Shown: piece by piece, positions 8,394 through 15,765 of the stretch
Layout of the letters: each line of letters opens with the position of its first letter
Numbering within the stretch: position 1 is the stretch's first letter
From: Flavobacteriaceae bacterium
Lineage (GTDB): Bacteria > Bacteroidota > Bacteroidia > Flavobacteriales > Weeksellaceae
DNA: 64,000 bases
Reading direction: 5' to 3'
Assembly: GCA_018260565.1 (NCBI GenBank)
Contig: JAGLAZ010000001.1
Span: forward strand, 1 to 64,000
The notes under the pieces: generated by a model
Told to the model about the DNA's origin: nothing
Seen by the model: only the letters and a program-made list of their open reading frames with translations
Database searches by the model: none
Made by a program: the position numbers and the translations under genes

Positions 8394-8407
8394 GACTTAA
8401 ATTTCAG

Positions 8408-8415
8408 CAAAAATA
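8408..8415 (-). promoter_or_regulatory. candidate -7 element for yidD-lgt
   Basis: Read on the minus strand this is TATTTTTG, matching TAnnTTTG. It would start transcription near 8403, about ten bases before the CTG of yidD. No clear TTG is seen at -33. Confidence 0.4.
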
Positions 8416-8476
8416 CTGCATTTAAAAAAGATAAAAGTTGAATAAAAAAATAAACTTATAAATCAAATACATAAGG

Positions 8477-8504
8477 TTTACTTAATACAAATCTGTTACT
8501 TTTG
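8477..8504 (+). promoter_or_regulatory. candidate promoter of the TonB receptor
   Basis: TACTTTTG (8497-8504) matches the -7 consensus, with TTTA (8477-8480) near the -33 position. The start codon is at 8515, so the leader would be only a few bases. Confidence 0.4.
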
Positions 8505-8514
8505 GCAAAAAAAA

Positions 8515-10365
8515 ATGAAGAAACTAGTAACCAGCAGTTTAGTTGTAAGCTTTTTGCTTGCCCAAACCTCATTATTTTCCCAAATGACGAGTGTTAACAA
8601 GCAAGATTCTCTTAGTGATAACAGTATTGTAATGAGAGATCTTGAACTTACGGGTAAAATTTCTTCAAACAGTGGAAAATCCGCAAAAGCCCAAATCCTC
8701 AGCATTTCACGAAAAGAGATTCAGGAATTAAGTATTTCTAGTATTGATGAGCTTTTACAATACAATGCCGGTCTTGATGTACGAAGGAGAGGTCCTATGG
8801 GAATACAAAGTGATCTTTCTGTACGTGGTGGAAATTTTGAGCAAGTATTGATTCTCATAAATGGTTTCCGGATGACAGATACACAGACAGGGCATAACAG
8901 TCTTGCTTTGCCTATCCCTCTGGATGCCATAGATAGAATAGAAATCGTAAAAGGTAGTGCAGCGAGACGCTATGGGCAAAATGCTATTGCTGGAGTAATA
9001 AATATTGTTACCCAGGCTAAAAAACCAAATCTCGCAGATATAGGAATTACTGGAGGCGATTTTACCTTTTATCAACTTCGTGCAGATGCAGCTAAAAGTT
9101 GGGAGGATGTAAATCTCCGTGTGAGTGCCTCTCACACGGGTTCTACTGGCTATCGAAGAAATACGGATTTTACTGCAACACAGTCTTTTGCAAATTTTTA
9201 TACCAAGATAAATGAAAATAATAGTTTTGCTATTCAGGGAGGTTTTTTGGCTAAAAAATTTGGTGCAGCGGGATTCTACACTAATTTATTTCCGGATCAA
9301 TATGAAGAAACCCAAGTAGGACATATAGGAATAGGGCATGAATACAAAAAAGAAAATATAATCTTTAATTCTAAAGTTGGGTGGCGCTGGGCACAAGATG
9401 AGTTTACCCTGTTCCGCTACAATCCCGCAAAACCTAAAAATTTTCACATAGGTAATAATCTGAATGCTGAATTAGGGCTGGTCTACAACAACAGTTTGGG
9501 GGAATCTAGTATCGGGGTGGAAGGTATTTTTGAAGGCATAGACAGTAACAATTTGGGTAACAGAAATAGAAGATCTCTACAACTTTATGCTGCTCATGAG
9601 TTTAGTTTATTAAATAGAAATCTAAACATTCTTCCATCACTCACTGTAGCTATGTATGATACGCCTATAAGCAAATCATTCTTTTACCCAGGAGCTGATT
9701 TCACATATAAATTTAAGACTAATCAAAATTTGTTTTTCTCTATAGGAAGGGGCAACCGTCTTCCGAGTTTTACGGAATTATATTATAACACAGCAGCTAA
9801 TAAAGGCTTTGAAGGTCTTGTTCCTGAGGAATCATTCGCTATGGATTTGGGATATTCTATTGCGCATGCAGGTACCCAAATCCAAGCTTCTGTATTTCAA
9901 CGAACTTTAAAGAATGGGGTGGATTTTGTCCGGAATGATATTAAATCTCCATGGATAGCTACCAATAGTGGTGAAATACAAACGAGAGGTGTAGAAGTTT
10001 CTTGGAAGGAACGTTGGGGAAGTTTCCTTTCTACAACAATTAATTACACCTATTTAGATCAAAAAATGGATGTGCCAACAGGTAAAATTTCAAAATATGT
10101 AATGGAAAATCTAAGGCATCAGTTGGCTGCGCTTGCATCATTTCATATTAATAAGAACCTGTATATAGGTCCTACATTTAGATTTTATCAAAGGGTTTCT
10201 TTGCCGGATTATTCACTTTTTGATGCAAAGTTAGAATATCGGGCGGCCCAGTTTACTATCTTTACCCAAGCACAGAATATCGCAGATAAAAAATATACTG
10301 AAATAGGAATGGTGCCAATGTCTGGAAGATGGTGGACTATGGGAATTAATTTTAAAATAAGGTAA
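8515..10365 (+). CDS. TonB-dependent outer membrane receptor
   Basis: A 616-residue outer-membrane active transporter driven by TonB. It has a signal peptide (residues 1-23, ending LFSQ), a plug domain (about 55-165) with VRGGNFEQVLILINGF and YGQNAIAGVINIV, and a 22-strand-type barrel ending in NFKIR. There is no carboxypeptidase-like domain, so it is not a SusC protein; size and plug resemble cobalamin or siderophore receptors of the BtuB/FepA kind. The next gene starts one base after the stop and encodes a DUF2490 barrel now broken by a stop codon. A FecE/BtuD-like ATPase (18743) and a BtuF/FecB-like lipoprotein (44108) are elsewhere in the window and might act with it. The ligand cannot be determined here. 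Confidence 0.9.
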   Translation: MKKLVTSSLVVSFLLAQTSLFSQMTSVNKQDSLSDNSIVMRDLELTGKISSNSGKSAKAQILSISRKEIQELSISSIDELLQYNAGLDVRRRGPMGIQSDLSVRGGNFEQVLILINGFRMTDTQTGHNSLALPIPLDAIDRIEIVKGSAARRYGQNAIAGVINIVTQAKKPNLADIGITGGDFTFYQLRADAAKSWEDVNLRVSASHTGSTGYRRNTDFTATQSFANFYTKINENNSFAIQGGFLAKKFGAAGFYTNLFPDQYEETQVGHIGIGHEYKKENIIFNSKVGWRWAQDEFTLFRYNPAKPKNFHIGNNLNAELGLVYNNSLGESSIGVEGIFEGIDSNNLGNRNRRSLQLYAAHEFSLLNRNLNILPSLTVAMYDTPISKSFFYPGADFTYKFKTNQNLFFSIGRGNRLPSFTELYYNTAANKGFEGLVPEESFAMDLGYSIAHAGTQIQASVFQRTLKNGVDFVRNDIKSPWIATNSGEIQTRGVEVSWKERWGSFLSTTINYTYLDQKMDVPTGKISKYVMENLRHQLAALASFHINKNLYIGPTFRFYQRVSLPDYSLFDAKLEYRAAQFTIFTQAQNIADKKYTEIGMVPMSGRWWTMGINFKIR

Positions 10366-10366
10366 A

Positions 10367-11104
10367 ATGAACATTTTCCAAAGGTATTTTTTTGGGATTT
10401 TACTTTTATATGGTTGTAATTTATTTGCGCAGAAAAACCTGAAGGAGCATATTTCTAGGTTTTCAATGGTCAGCTTGACCTACAAACTCCATAAACCTGT
10501 TTTTATATATCTGGAAGTGCAGGGCAGGAGTATTGAAGATTATAGCAAATTAGATTACTACGAAATAAAAGGTGGTTTAGGATATATATTTCCTAAGGGA
10601 CATCAGCCATTCATAGGGATTGGGAGGTATGCCAACTATCAAAATGGGCTTTTATCGCAGGAAGAATTTAGAAAATGGTTGCAATACATTTTCAGTCACA
10701 AGATTTCATCTGTTAAACTGGATCATAGATGGAGAGCAGAACAACGCTATTTCCATGATGTGAAAAGAGATCAAGATAGCCAAGATCAGCGCTACCGCTA
10801 TCGCCTGAATATTAGCCGAGGAATTAATTCCAGCAAAATAGTGGAAGGGACGGTTTTTGCAATGGCATTTGAAGAGGTGTTTTTTGGCAAAAATGAACCT
10901 TAATATAAACGGAATAGAGCATTTGGTGGTCTGGGATATCAAATTTCAGAATCAGTATCAGCAATAACACGATATTTGTGGCAAAGAGAATTCAACCAAC
11001 ACCCCATTCGGAATTTACATTTCCTTTATTGTAGTCTAAACCTTGTTTTAGGCGGTACGAAGAGTGTGAAACCAGTGAATATTCCTATACAAGTAGGGGA
11101 TTAA
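10367..11104 (+). pseudogene. DUF2490 outer-membrane protein gene with in-frame stop
   Basis: The ORF starts one base after the TonB receptor stop and encodes a signal peptide (about residues 1-21, ending LFAQ) and a beta-strand-rich DUF2490-like barrel. After 178 residues (ending FFGKNEP) a TAA at 10901-10903 interrupts it. Reading on in the same frame gives YKRNRAFGGLGYQIS and then about 50 more residues, to a second TAA at 11102-11104, with the strand pattern expected of the family C-terminus. One base change (for example CAA to TAA) explains the break. The truncated product would lack the last barrel strands and the C-terminal sorting signal. The true stop overlaps the convergent HD gene by four bases. 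Confidence 0.75.
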
Positions 11105-11544
11105 AGACTTTTTAAAAATTGATAAGCACCCAAATATTTGTTAAACCGTTTTAAATCCTTTTCAGTAAAAGCCTTTTTACTTCTCTTTAAATCCATATTA
11201 TCTGTGAGATCGTTAAGCTTTACTTGAATTGCAAGTGGAGAAAGTATCACTCTTTCCAAGTATTCAGTGTAGGTCTCGTCGGTATTATCTCTCTTGGTAA
11301 GGCAGTCTATTGCAAAAACTATATGGGTGGGGAATTCATTTACAGTGAAAAAGGCCAGTGGGAAATCTAGGCAATCTTCTACGACATCATGTAAAATGCC
11401 TACTATTTTTTGGTCTAAATTTTTGCCCATTTCCATTACGCGTAAAGGATGTAAAATATAGGGCATCCCATTTCTATCTGTTTGATTTTTATGGGCTTTC
11501 ATAGCAATTTTTATAGCCGTTTCTAGCAATTTCTCTTTATCCAT
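11101..11544 (-). CDS. HD-domain hydrolase, SpoT/MESH1-like
   Basis: A 147-residue single-domain HD protein like the hydrolase half of RelA/SpoT, and like small alarmone hydrolases that remove the 3'-pyrophosphate of (p)ppGpp. Metal-binding features are visible: AHKNQTDRNGMPYILHPLRV (first His region, about 17-36), GILHDVVED (HD pair near 55-56, with an ED pair) and VKLNDLTDN (conserved Asp region near 110). There is no synthetase, TGS or ACT domain. Lacking those, it may act on alarmones or on another nucleotide; the substrate is not proven by sequence. It stands alone and converges with the broken DUF2490 gene. Confidence 0.8.
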   Translation of the reverse strand: MDKEKLLETAIKIAMKAHKNQTDRNGMPYILHPLRVMEMGKNLDQKIVGILHDVVEDCLDFPLAFFTVNEFPTHIVFAIDCLTKRDNTDETYTEYLERVILSPLAIQVKLNDLTDNMDLKRSKKAFTEKDLKRFNKYLGAYQFLKSL

Positions 11545-11813
11545 TATTCTTTCTTAAAAGTATAGTTTGATACCATTATTTAGTATAAGATGTATCATTT
11601 AATCACAATGTGTGGTATATTCCTTTAACATCAAACTTAGTAAATATTAGTTGAAAAAAACAAAGGATTTTATGTTAAGATTTTATGAATATTTTTGTAT
11701 AAGACCTTAATTTAGAAAAACTAATGTCATCATGTTACTATCAGACCTACTAACAATCTCATAGTAAAGTATAGGTAATTTTTTAAAGCAATGGTAATAA
11801 TCTAAATACCAGT

Positions 11814-12254
11814 TTATACTTGAGAATCCAAGGCTAAAAATTCATCTTCAAATAGTAAGAAAAATGTTTCTAATTTCTCCATTTCTTTGATAAAAAACTC
11901 GAAAATTTCCCTCCAGGAATTTTTATTATAAATAGAAACCTCTAGTTTTTCAGATTTCAGTTTTACCCATTCTTTCCCATATTCAGTAATGTGATGCGTG
12001 TCTAAATGGAAAGTAGCTAGAAGATAATCAAATTCTGATGATTTTTCGGAAATAAAGTTGGCAAATACCATTTGTTTATCCCTATCTTTCATAGATAGCA
12101 CCAAAGAAACTTCTGCTTGTGAAGTATCAGCATCAAATTTAAATTGGAAATTTTTTATTTTGGTATCATACAAAATCCACTTTCTGGGAAAGGCTTTCCC
12201 AAAAGTCACCCAAAATTCTTGCTTTAAGTTTTGTGCTTCGGTTCTGGAATACAT
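11814..12254 (-). CDS. DUF4268 domain protein
   Basis: A 146-residue protein that I assign to DUF4268. It starts YSRTEAQNLKQEFWVTFGKAFP and runs through a fold with the segments KNFQFKFDAD and VSLVLSMKDRDKQMVFANF. The family has a restriction-endonuclease-like look in some members (often as the C-terminal part of predicted nucleases), but I see no certain nuclease motif here and the protein is short and free-standing. No signal peptide or membrane segment. It is flanked by 269 bases without a gene on one side and by a terminator on the other, so it is probably monocistronic. Confidence 0.7.
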   Translation of the reverse strand: MYSRTEAQNLKQEFWVTFGKAFPRKWILYDTKIKNFQFKFDADTSQAEVSLVLSMKDRDKQMVFANFISEKSSEFDYLLATFHLDTHHITEYGKEWVKLKSEKLEVSIYNKNSWREIFEFFIKEMEKLETFFLLFEDEFLALDSQV

Positions 12255-12351
12255 ATTTTAAAGATATAAAATCCTAAATTTAAAATGGGTGTAGTTTAAA
12301 TAAATTTATAATCGCCTTAGAGGAATTGAAAGATCATGTAATCACTGTAAC

Positions 12352-12380
12352 AAAAAAATCCCGCCAAATGTGGCGGGAAA
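12352..12380 (-). terminator. terminator of the beta-oxidation operon
   Basis: CCCGCCA (12360-12366) and TGGCGGG (12371-12377) form a seven-base-pair stem with an AATG loop. On the minus strand it is followed by a run of seven T residues (plus-strand A12352-12358), correct for the acyl-CoA dehydrogenase gene that ends at 12400. Confidence 0.9.
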
Positions 12381-12399
12381 TACTTGATCAATTTTAAAA

Positions 12400-14163
12400 T
12401 TAATAAGAACCTTTTTCAATAAAATGTTTAGCTATCTGTTCAGTTAGAGCTACCACATTAGGATAGTTATTGTACTTTACAAATCTTCTTAAACCTCCTA
12501 ACATCATTTTTTGCTCATCACCACTTGCGAAAGAAATGATGGCTTCCTTTGCAGAAGCTTCTATGATTTCAACCGCTTTAAATAAGTTAAGTTTTGCCAT
12601 TGCAGCTTCTACAGAATCCGCTTGGAATTGTTTTTCAGCACGTAATAGCGCAGATTCTGCCATATATATTTGAATCAAAATTTCTGCAGCTTTTAGCAAT
12701 AGATGCTGTTGCTTTTCAATTTCGGTGGTATATTTTTGCAAAGCCGCTCCCGCTACCATAAGGAAAGTCTTTTTAAGATTTTCTACAATTTCCTTTTCTT
12801 CCGATAAATAAGCAGAATAATCAGGAACATCGAAGGAAGGAATACCGGTAAGTTCGCTTGCGATATTTTTAGCTGGTGTAAGAAGGTCTAATTCACCTTT
12901 TAAGGCTTTTTTAATAAGAATTCCTACCGAAAGAAGGCTATTAATTTCGTTGGTACCTTCATAAATACGAGCGATTCTGGAATCTCTCCAAGCCGCCTCC
13001 ATAGGAGTATCTTCTGAGAATCCCATACCACCATAAATCTGAATTCCTTCGTCAGCTATTTTTTGTGTCCAGTCAGAAACAAATACCTTTAAAATAGAAC
13101 ATTCAATAGCAAAGTCTTCCACTCCTTTAAGTTCCGCCTTTTCATGGCTAAGACCTTGGGCTTCGTTCTGCTTTATGTTATTTTCAATATCAAATCCAGC
13201 ACGATAGGTACCAGCCTCCGAAGTAAAAATAACAGTTGCTATATCTGCAATTTTCTTTCGAATTGCTCCAAAAGTAGAGATAGGAACATTAAATTGTTTT
13301 CTTTCATTAGCATATTTAACAGCTAAACCAAACACTCTTCGCTGTGCTTCTAGACTTGCTGATGCGAGTTTAATTCTCCCTACATTTAAAACATTTAAAG
13401 CGATTTTAAATCCGTTATTTCTTTCACCAAGAAGATTTTCAACTGGAACTTTAACATCATTAAAGAAAACCTGGCGAGTAGAGGAGGACTTAATTCCTAA
13501 TTTATGTTCTTCTTCACCAAAAGACAATCCTTCTGCACCTTTTTCAACGATAAAACTTGTTAAATTTTTATCGTCATCTATTTTAGCAAAAACTATAAAA
13601 ACTTCTGCAAATCCAGCATTGGATATCCACATCTTCTGACCAGTTATGCTGTAGTATTTACCATCTTCGCTTAATACTGCACGGGTTTTTCCACTATTTG
13701 CATCGGATCCAGCATCTGGCTCAGTAAGACAATATGCCCCAAATTTTTCACCTGTAGCTAAAGCTGGTAGGTATTTTTGTTTTTGCTCTTCAGTTCCATA
13801 CAATAAGATAGGTAAGGTACCAATTCCTGTGTGAGCACCGTAAGCAGTACCCAAAGAACCACTTGCTCCACTGTAAATATCAGCAGCCAATAAAGTAGCT
13901 ACAAAGCCCATTCCTACGCCACCATATTGTTCTGGTACTGCAATACCAAGACCACCCAAATCACCGATCTTTCTCATCAATTGCTCGGTAAGGGCATAAT
14001 CTTTTTTCTCAAAGCGTTCACGGATAGGAATAACCTCTCTGTCTAGAAATTCCCTTGCAGAATCACGCAACATTTTTTGATCTTCATTGAAATCTTCACA
14101 AGTAAAAATTTCAGATGCTGGCGTTTTTCTAATTAGGAATTCGCCACCTTTAATTGTATTCAT
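12400..14163 (-). CDS. acyl-CoA dehydrogenase, long form
   Basis: An FAD enzyme that introduces the first double bond in beta-oxidation, passing electrons to electron transfer flavoprotein. Residues about 25-400 carry the standard acyl-CoA dehydrogenase domains: YCLTEPDAGSDANS (FAD/substrate loop), KMWISNAGFAEVFIVFAK, and the catalytic glutamate in IYEGTNEINSLL. A helical C-terminal extension of about 180 residues brings it to 587, like the long acyl-CoA dehydrogenases often encoded beside fadN/fadA. It is the last gene of the marR-fadN-fadA run, with 158 bases before it and a strong terminator behind. Chain-length preference is unknown. A second, shorter acyl-CoA dehydrogenase at 36050 is of glutaryl-CoA type. 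Confidence 0.95.
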   Translation of the reverse strand: MNTIKGGEFLIRKTPASEIFTCEDFNEDQKMLRDSAREFLDREVIPIRERFEKKDYALTEQLMRKIGDLGGLGIAVPEQYGGVGMGFVATLLAADIYSGASGSLGTAYGAHTGIGTLPILLYGTEEQKQKYLPALATGEKFGAYCLTEPDAGSDANSGKTRAVLSEDGKYYSITGQKMWISNAGFAEVFIVFAKIDDDKNLTSFIVEKGAEGLSFGEEEHKLGIKSSSTRQVFFNDVKVPVENLLGERNNGFKIALNVLNVGRIKLASASLEAQRRVFGLAVKYANERKQFNVPISTFGAIRKKIADIATVIFTSEAGTYRAGFDIENNIKQNEAQGLSHEKAELKGVEDFAIECSILKVFVSDWTQKIADEGIQIYGGMGFSEDTPMEAAWRDSRIARIYEGTNEINSLLSVGILIKKALKGELDLLTPAKNIASELTGIPSFDVPDYSAYLSEEKEIVENLKKTFLMVAGAALQKYTTEIEKQQHLLLKAAEILIQIYMAESALLRAEKQFQADSVEAAMAKLNLFKAVEIIEASAKEAIISFASGDEQKMMLGGLRRFVKYNNYPNVVALTEQIAKHFIEKGSY

Positions 14164-14321
14164 TTATTTAATTTTTATGTTATAATTATTCAAAAAGGCT
14201 ACCAAGAAATACATTTTTGAAAGTGAACTTTATACCAAGAAATCCAATATTGATTCTTCTTATAGTAATAAAAGTTTATAATTTTCAATTTAAATCATGT
14301 ATGTTTTTGGTAATCATATAT

Positions 14322-15500
14322 TTAAACAAGTTCAAATACACTTGCCGCTCCTTGACCAGTTCCTACGCACATAGTAACAAGACCTCTTTTAAGGTTTCTT
14401 TTTTTCATCTCGTCAATAAGCTGCACGGTGAGTTTTGTACCAGAACATCCAAGAGGATGACCAAGCGCAATAGCTCCTCCATTTACATTTACGATTTCAG
14501 GATTAAGATCTAACTCCTTCATAACGGCAACAGACTGTGAAGCAAATGCTTCATTTAATTCTATTAATTCGATATCATTAAGCGTAAGTCCGGCTTGTTT
14601 TAACGCCTTAGGTACTGCATAAACAGGTCCCATTCCCATAATTCTAGGGTCAAGTCCGGCTGTTGCATAAGACACTAAACGAGCCTCTGGTGTAAGGCCT
14701 AATTCTTTAACCATTTCTTCCGACATAATCATCATAAATGCTGCACCGTCACTCATTTGGGAAGAATTTCCGGCAGTTACCGTTCCACCATTGGCAAAAA
14801 CAGGTTTAAGTCTTGTCAAACCTTCCAATGAAGTATCTGCTCGAGGGCCTTCATCAACCTTAAATTCTTTGGTAGTTGTAACTGGCTTTTCATCAGGACC
14901 AAGAGTAGTACTATCTACTTTTATAGGAACTATCTGATCTGCAAATCTACCTTCTTGAATGGCTTTAAGAGCCTTTTGGTGAGAACCGAAAGCGAATTTG
15001 TCTTGTTCCTCACGGCTGATATTATATTCTTTGGCAACCGCCTCCGCAGTATAACCCATTCCCCAATAATAATCAGGATTTTCCTTTGCCGTAGTAGTTT
15101 CAGGGACTGGTTTATAGCCTCCCATAGGAATATAACTCATACTTTCTGCGCCTCCCGCAATAATACAATCAGCCATACCAGTTTGAATTTTTGCTGAAGC
15201 AATAGCGATAGACTCCGAGCCTGAGGCACAATACCTATTAACAGTAACTCCAGGAACTTGATCTGTGCTTAGCCCCATTAAAGAGATTAATCGTGCTACA
15301 TTTAATCCTTGCTCTGCCTCTGGCATTGCATTTCCTACTATTAAATCTTCTATTCTATTTTTATCTAGCTGTGGGAACTGTTGCATAAGATATTGAAGCA
15401 CCTCAGCGGCCATCACATCAGGACGGGTAAATCTTAAGCTCCCTTTAGGTGCCTTTCCTACAGCAGTTCTGTAGCCTTTTACTATATAAGCTGTTTTCAT
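14322..15500 (-). CDS. fadA: acetyl-CoA C-acyltransferase (thiolase)
   Basis: Thiolase that cleaves 3-ketoacyl-CoA in the last step of beta-oxidation. From the ATG at 15500 (MKTAYIVKGYRTAVG) the protein has 392 residues, the normal length. The nucleophilic Cys91 is in VNRYCASGSES, the catalytic His is in ALGHPLGCSG, and the second Cys is in TMCVGTGQGAA. A longer start at 15524 would lie inside a 14-base tandem repeat and add eight residues not seen in thiolases, so I reject it. It lies between fadN and the acyl-CoA dehydrogenase in one direction; the 265-base gap before it suggests its own promoter or processing. Confidence 0.95.
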   Translation of the reverse strand: MKTAYIVKGYRTAVGKAPKGSLRFTRPDVMAAEVLQYLMQQFPQLDKNRIEDLIVGNAMPEAEQGLNVARLISLMGLSTDQVPGVTVNRYCASGSESIAIASAKIQTGMADCIIAGGAESMSYIPMGGYKPVPETTTAKENPDYYWGMGYTAEAVAKEYNISREEQDKFAFGSHQKALKAIQEGRFADQIVPIKVDSTTLGPDEKPVTTTKEFKVDEGPRADTSLEGLTRLKPVFANGGTVTAGNSSQMSDGAAFMMIMSEEMVKELGLTPEARLVSYATAGLDPRIMGMGPVYAVPKALKQAGLTLNDIELIELNEAFASQSVAVMKELDLNPEIVNVNGGAIALGHPLGCSGTKLTVQLIDEMKKRNLKRGLVTMCVGTGQGAASVFELV

Positions 15501-15510
15501 TTGTTTTATT

Positions 15511-15540
15511 TGTAATATGTACAATGTAATATGTACAATG
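15511..15540. repeat. tandem 14-base repeat before fadA
   Basis: TGTAATATGTACAA occurs twice end to end (15511-15524 and 15525-15538), followed by TG. Each unit contains the near-palindrome TTGTACATATTACA on the other strand. It lies 11 bases before the fadA start codon, in its leader or promoter region, and could be a regulator site or a slippage product. Confidence 0.6.
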
Positions 15541-15612
15541 ATTTGTGATTTAAAATTTTAGTACGCTTCACGAGTTTTTTGAAACAAAAATTATTTTAAT
15601 AATGGTTTTCAA

Positions 15613-15732
15613 TTATTCAGAATTCAATAATTTTATAAATACTAAAAGAATTATCTGGCAACTAGAATTATTGGTTTTCGTCGTTTGGTATAATCCAAAT
15701 AGCAATCATTAAATTCAATTCATTCTGAATAA
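15613..15732. repeat. 120-base interval bounded by 11-base inverted repeats
   Basis: TTATTCAGAAT (15613-15623) and ATTCTGAATAA (15722-15732) are perfect inverted repeats, enclosing about 100 bases without a gene and with a small TTTGG/CCAAA hairpin. No clear target-site duplication flanks it. It could be a small non-autonomous element, or chance in AT-rich DNA. Confidence 0.3.
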
Positions 15733-15765
15733 CCTGTGTTTCATACTGTTTTTACATTGTATCAA

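Noticed and set aside
11545..11813. Small gene in the 269-base gap between the HD and DUF4268 genes
   Set aside because: No frame of credible length or composition and no RNA-like structure was found; it is plain AT-rich spacer.
15501..15524. Longer start for thiolase at 15524
   Set aside because: The ATG lies inside a tandem repeat and would add eight residues absent from thiolases; MKTAYIVKG at 15500 is the normal start.
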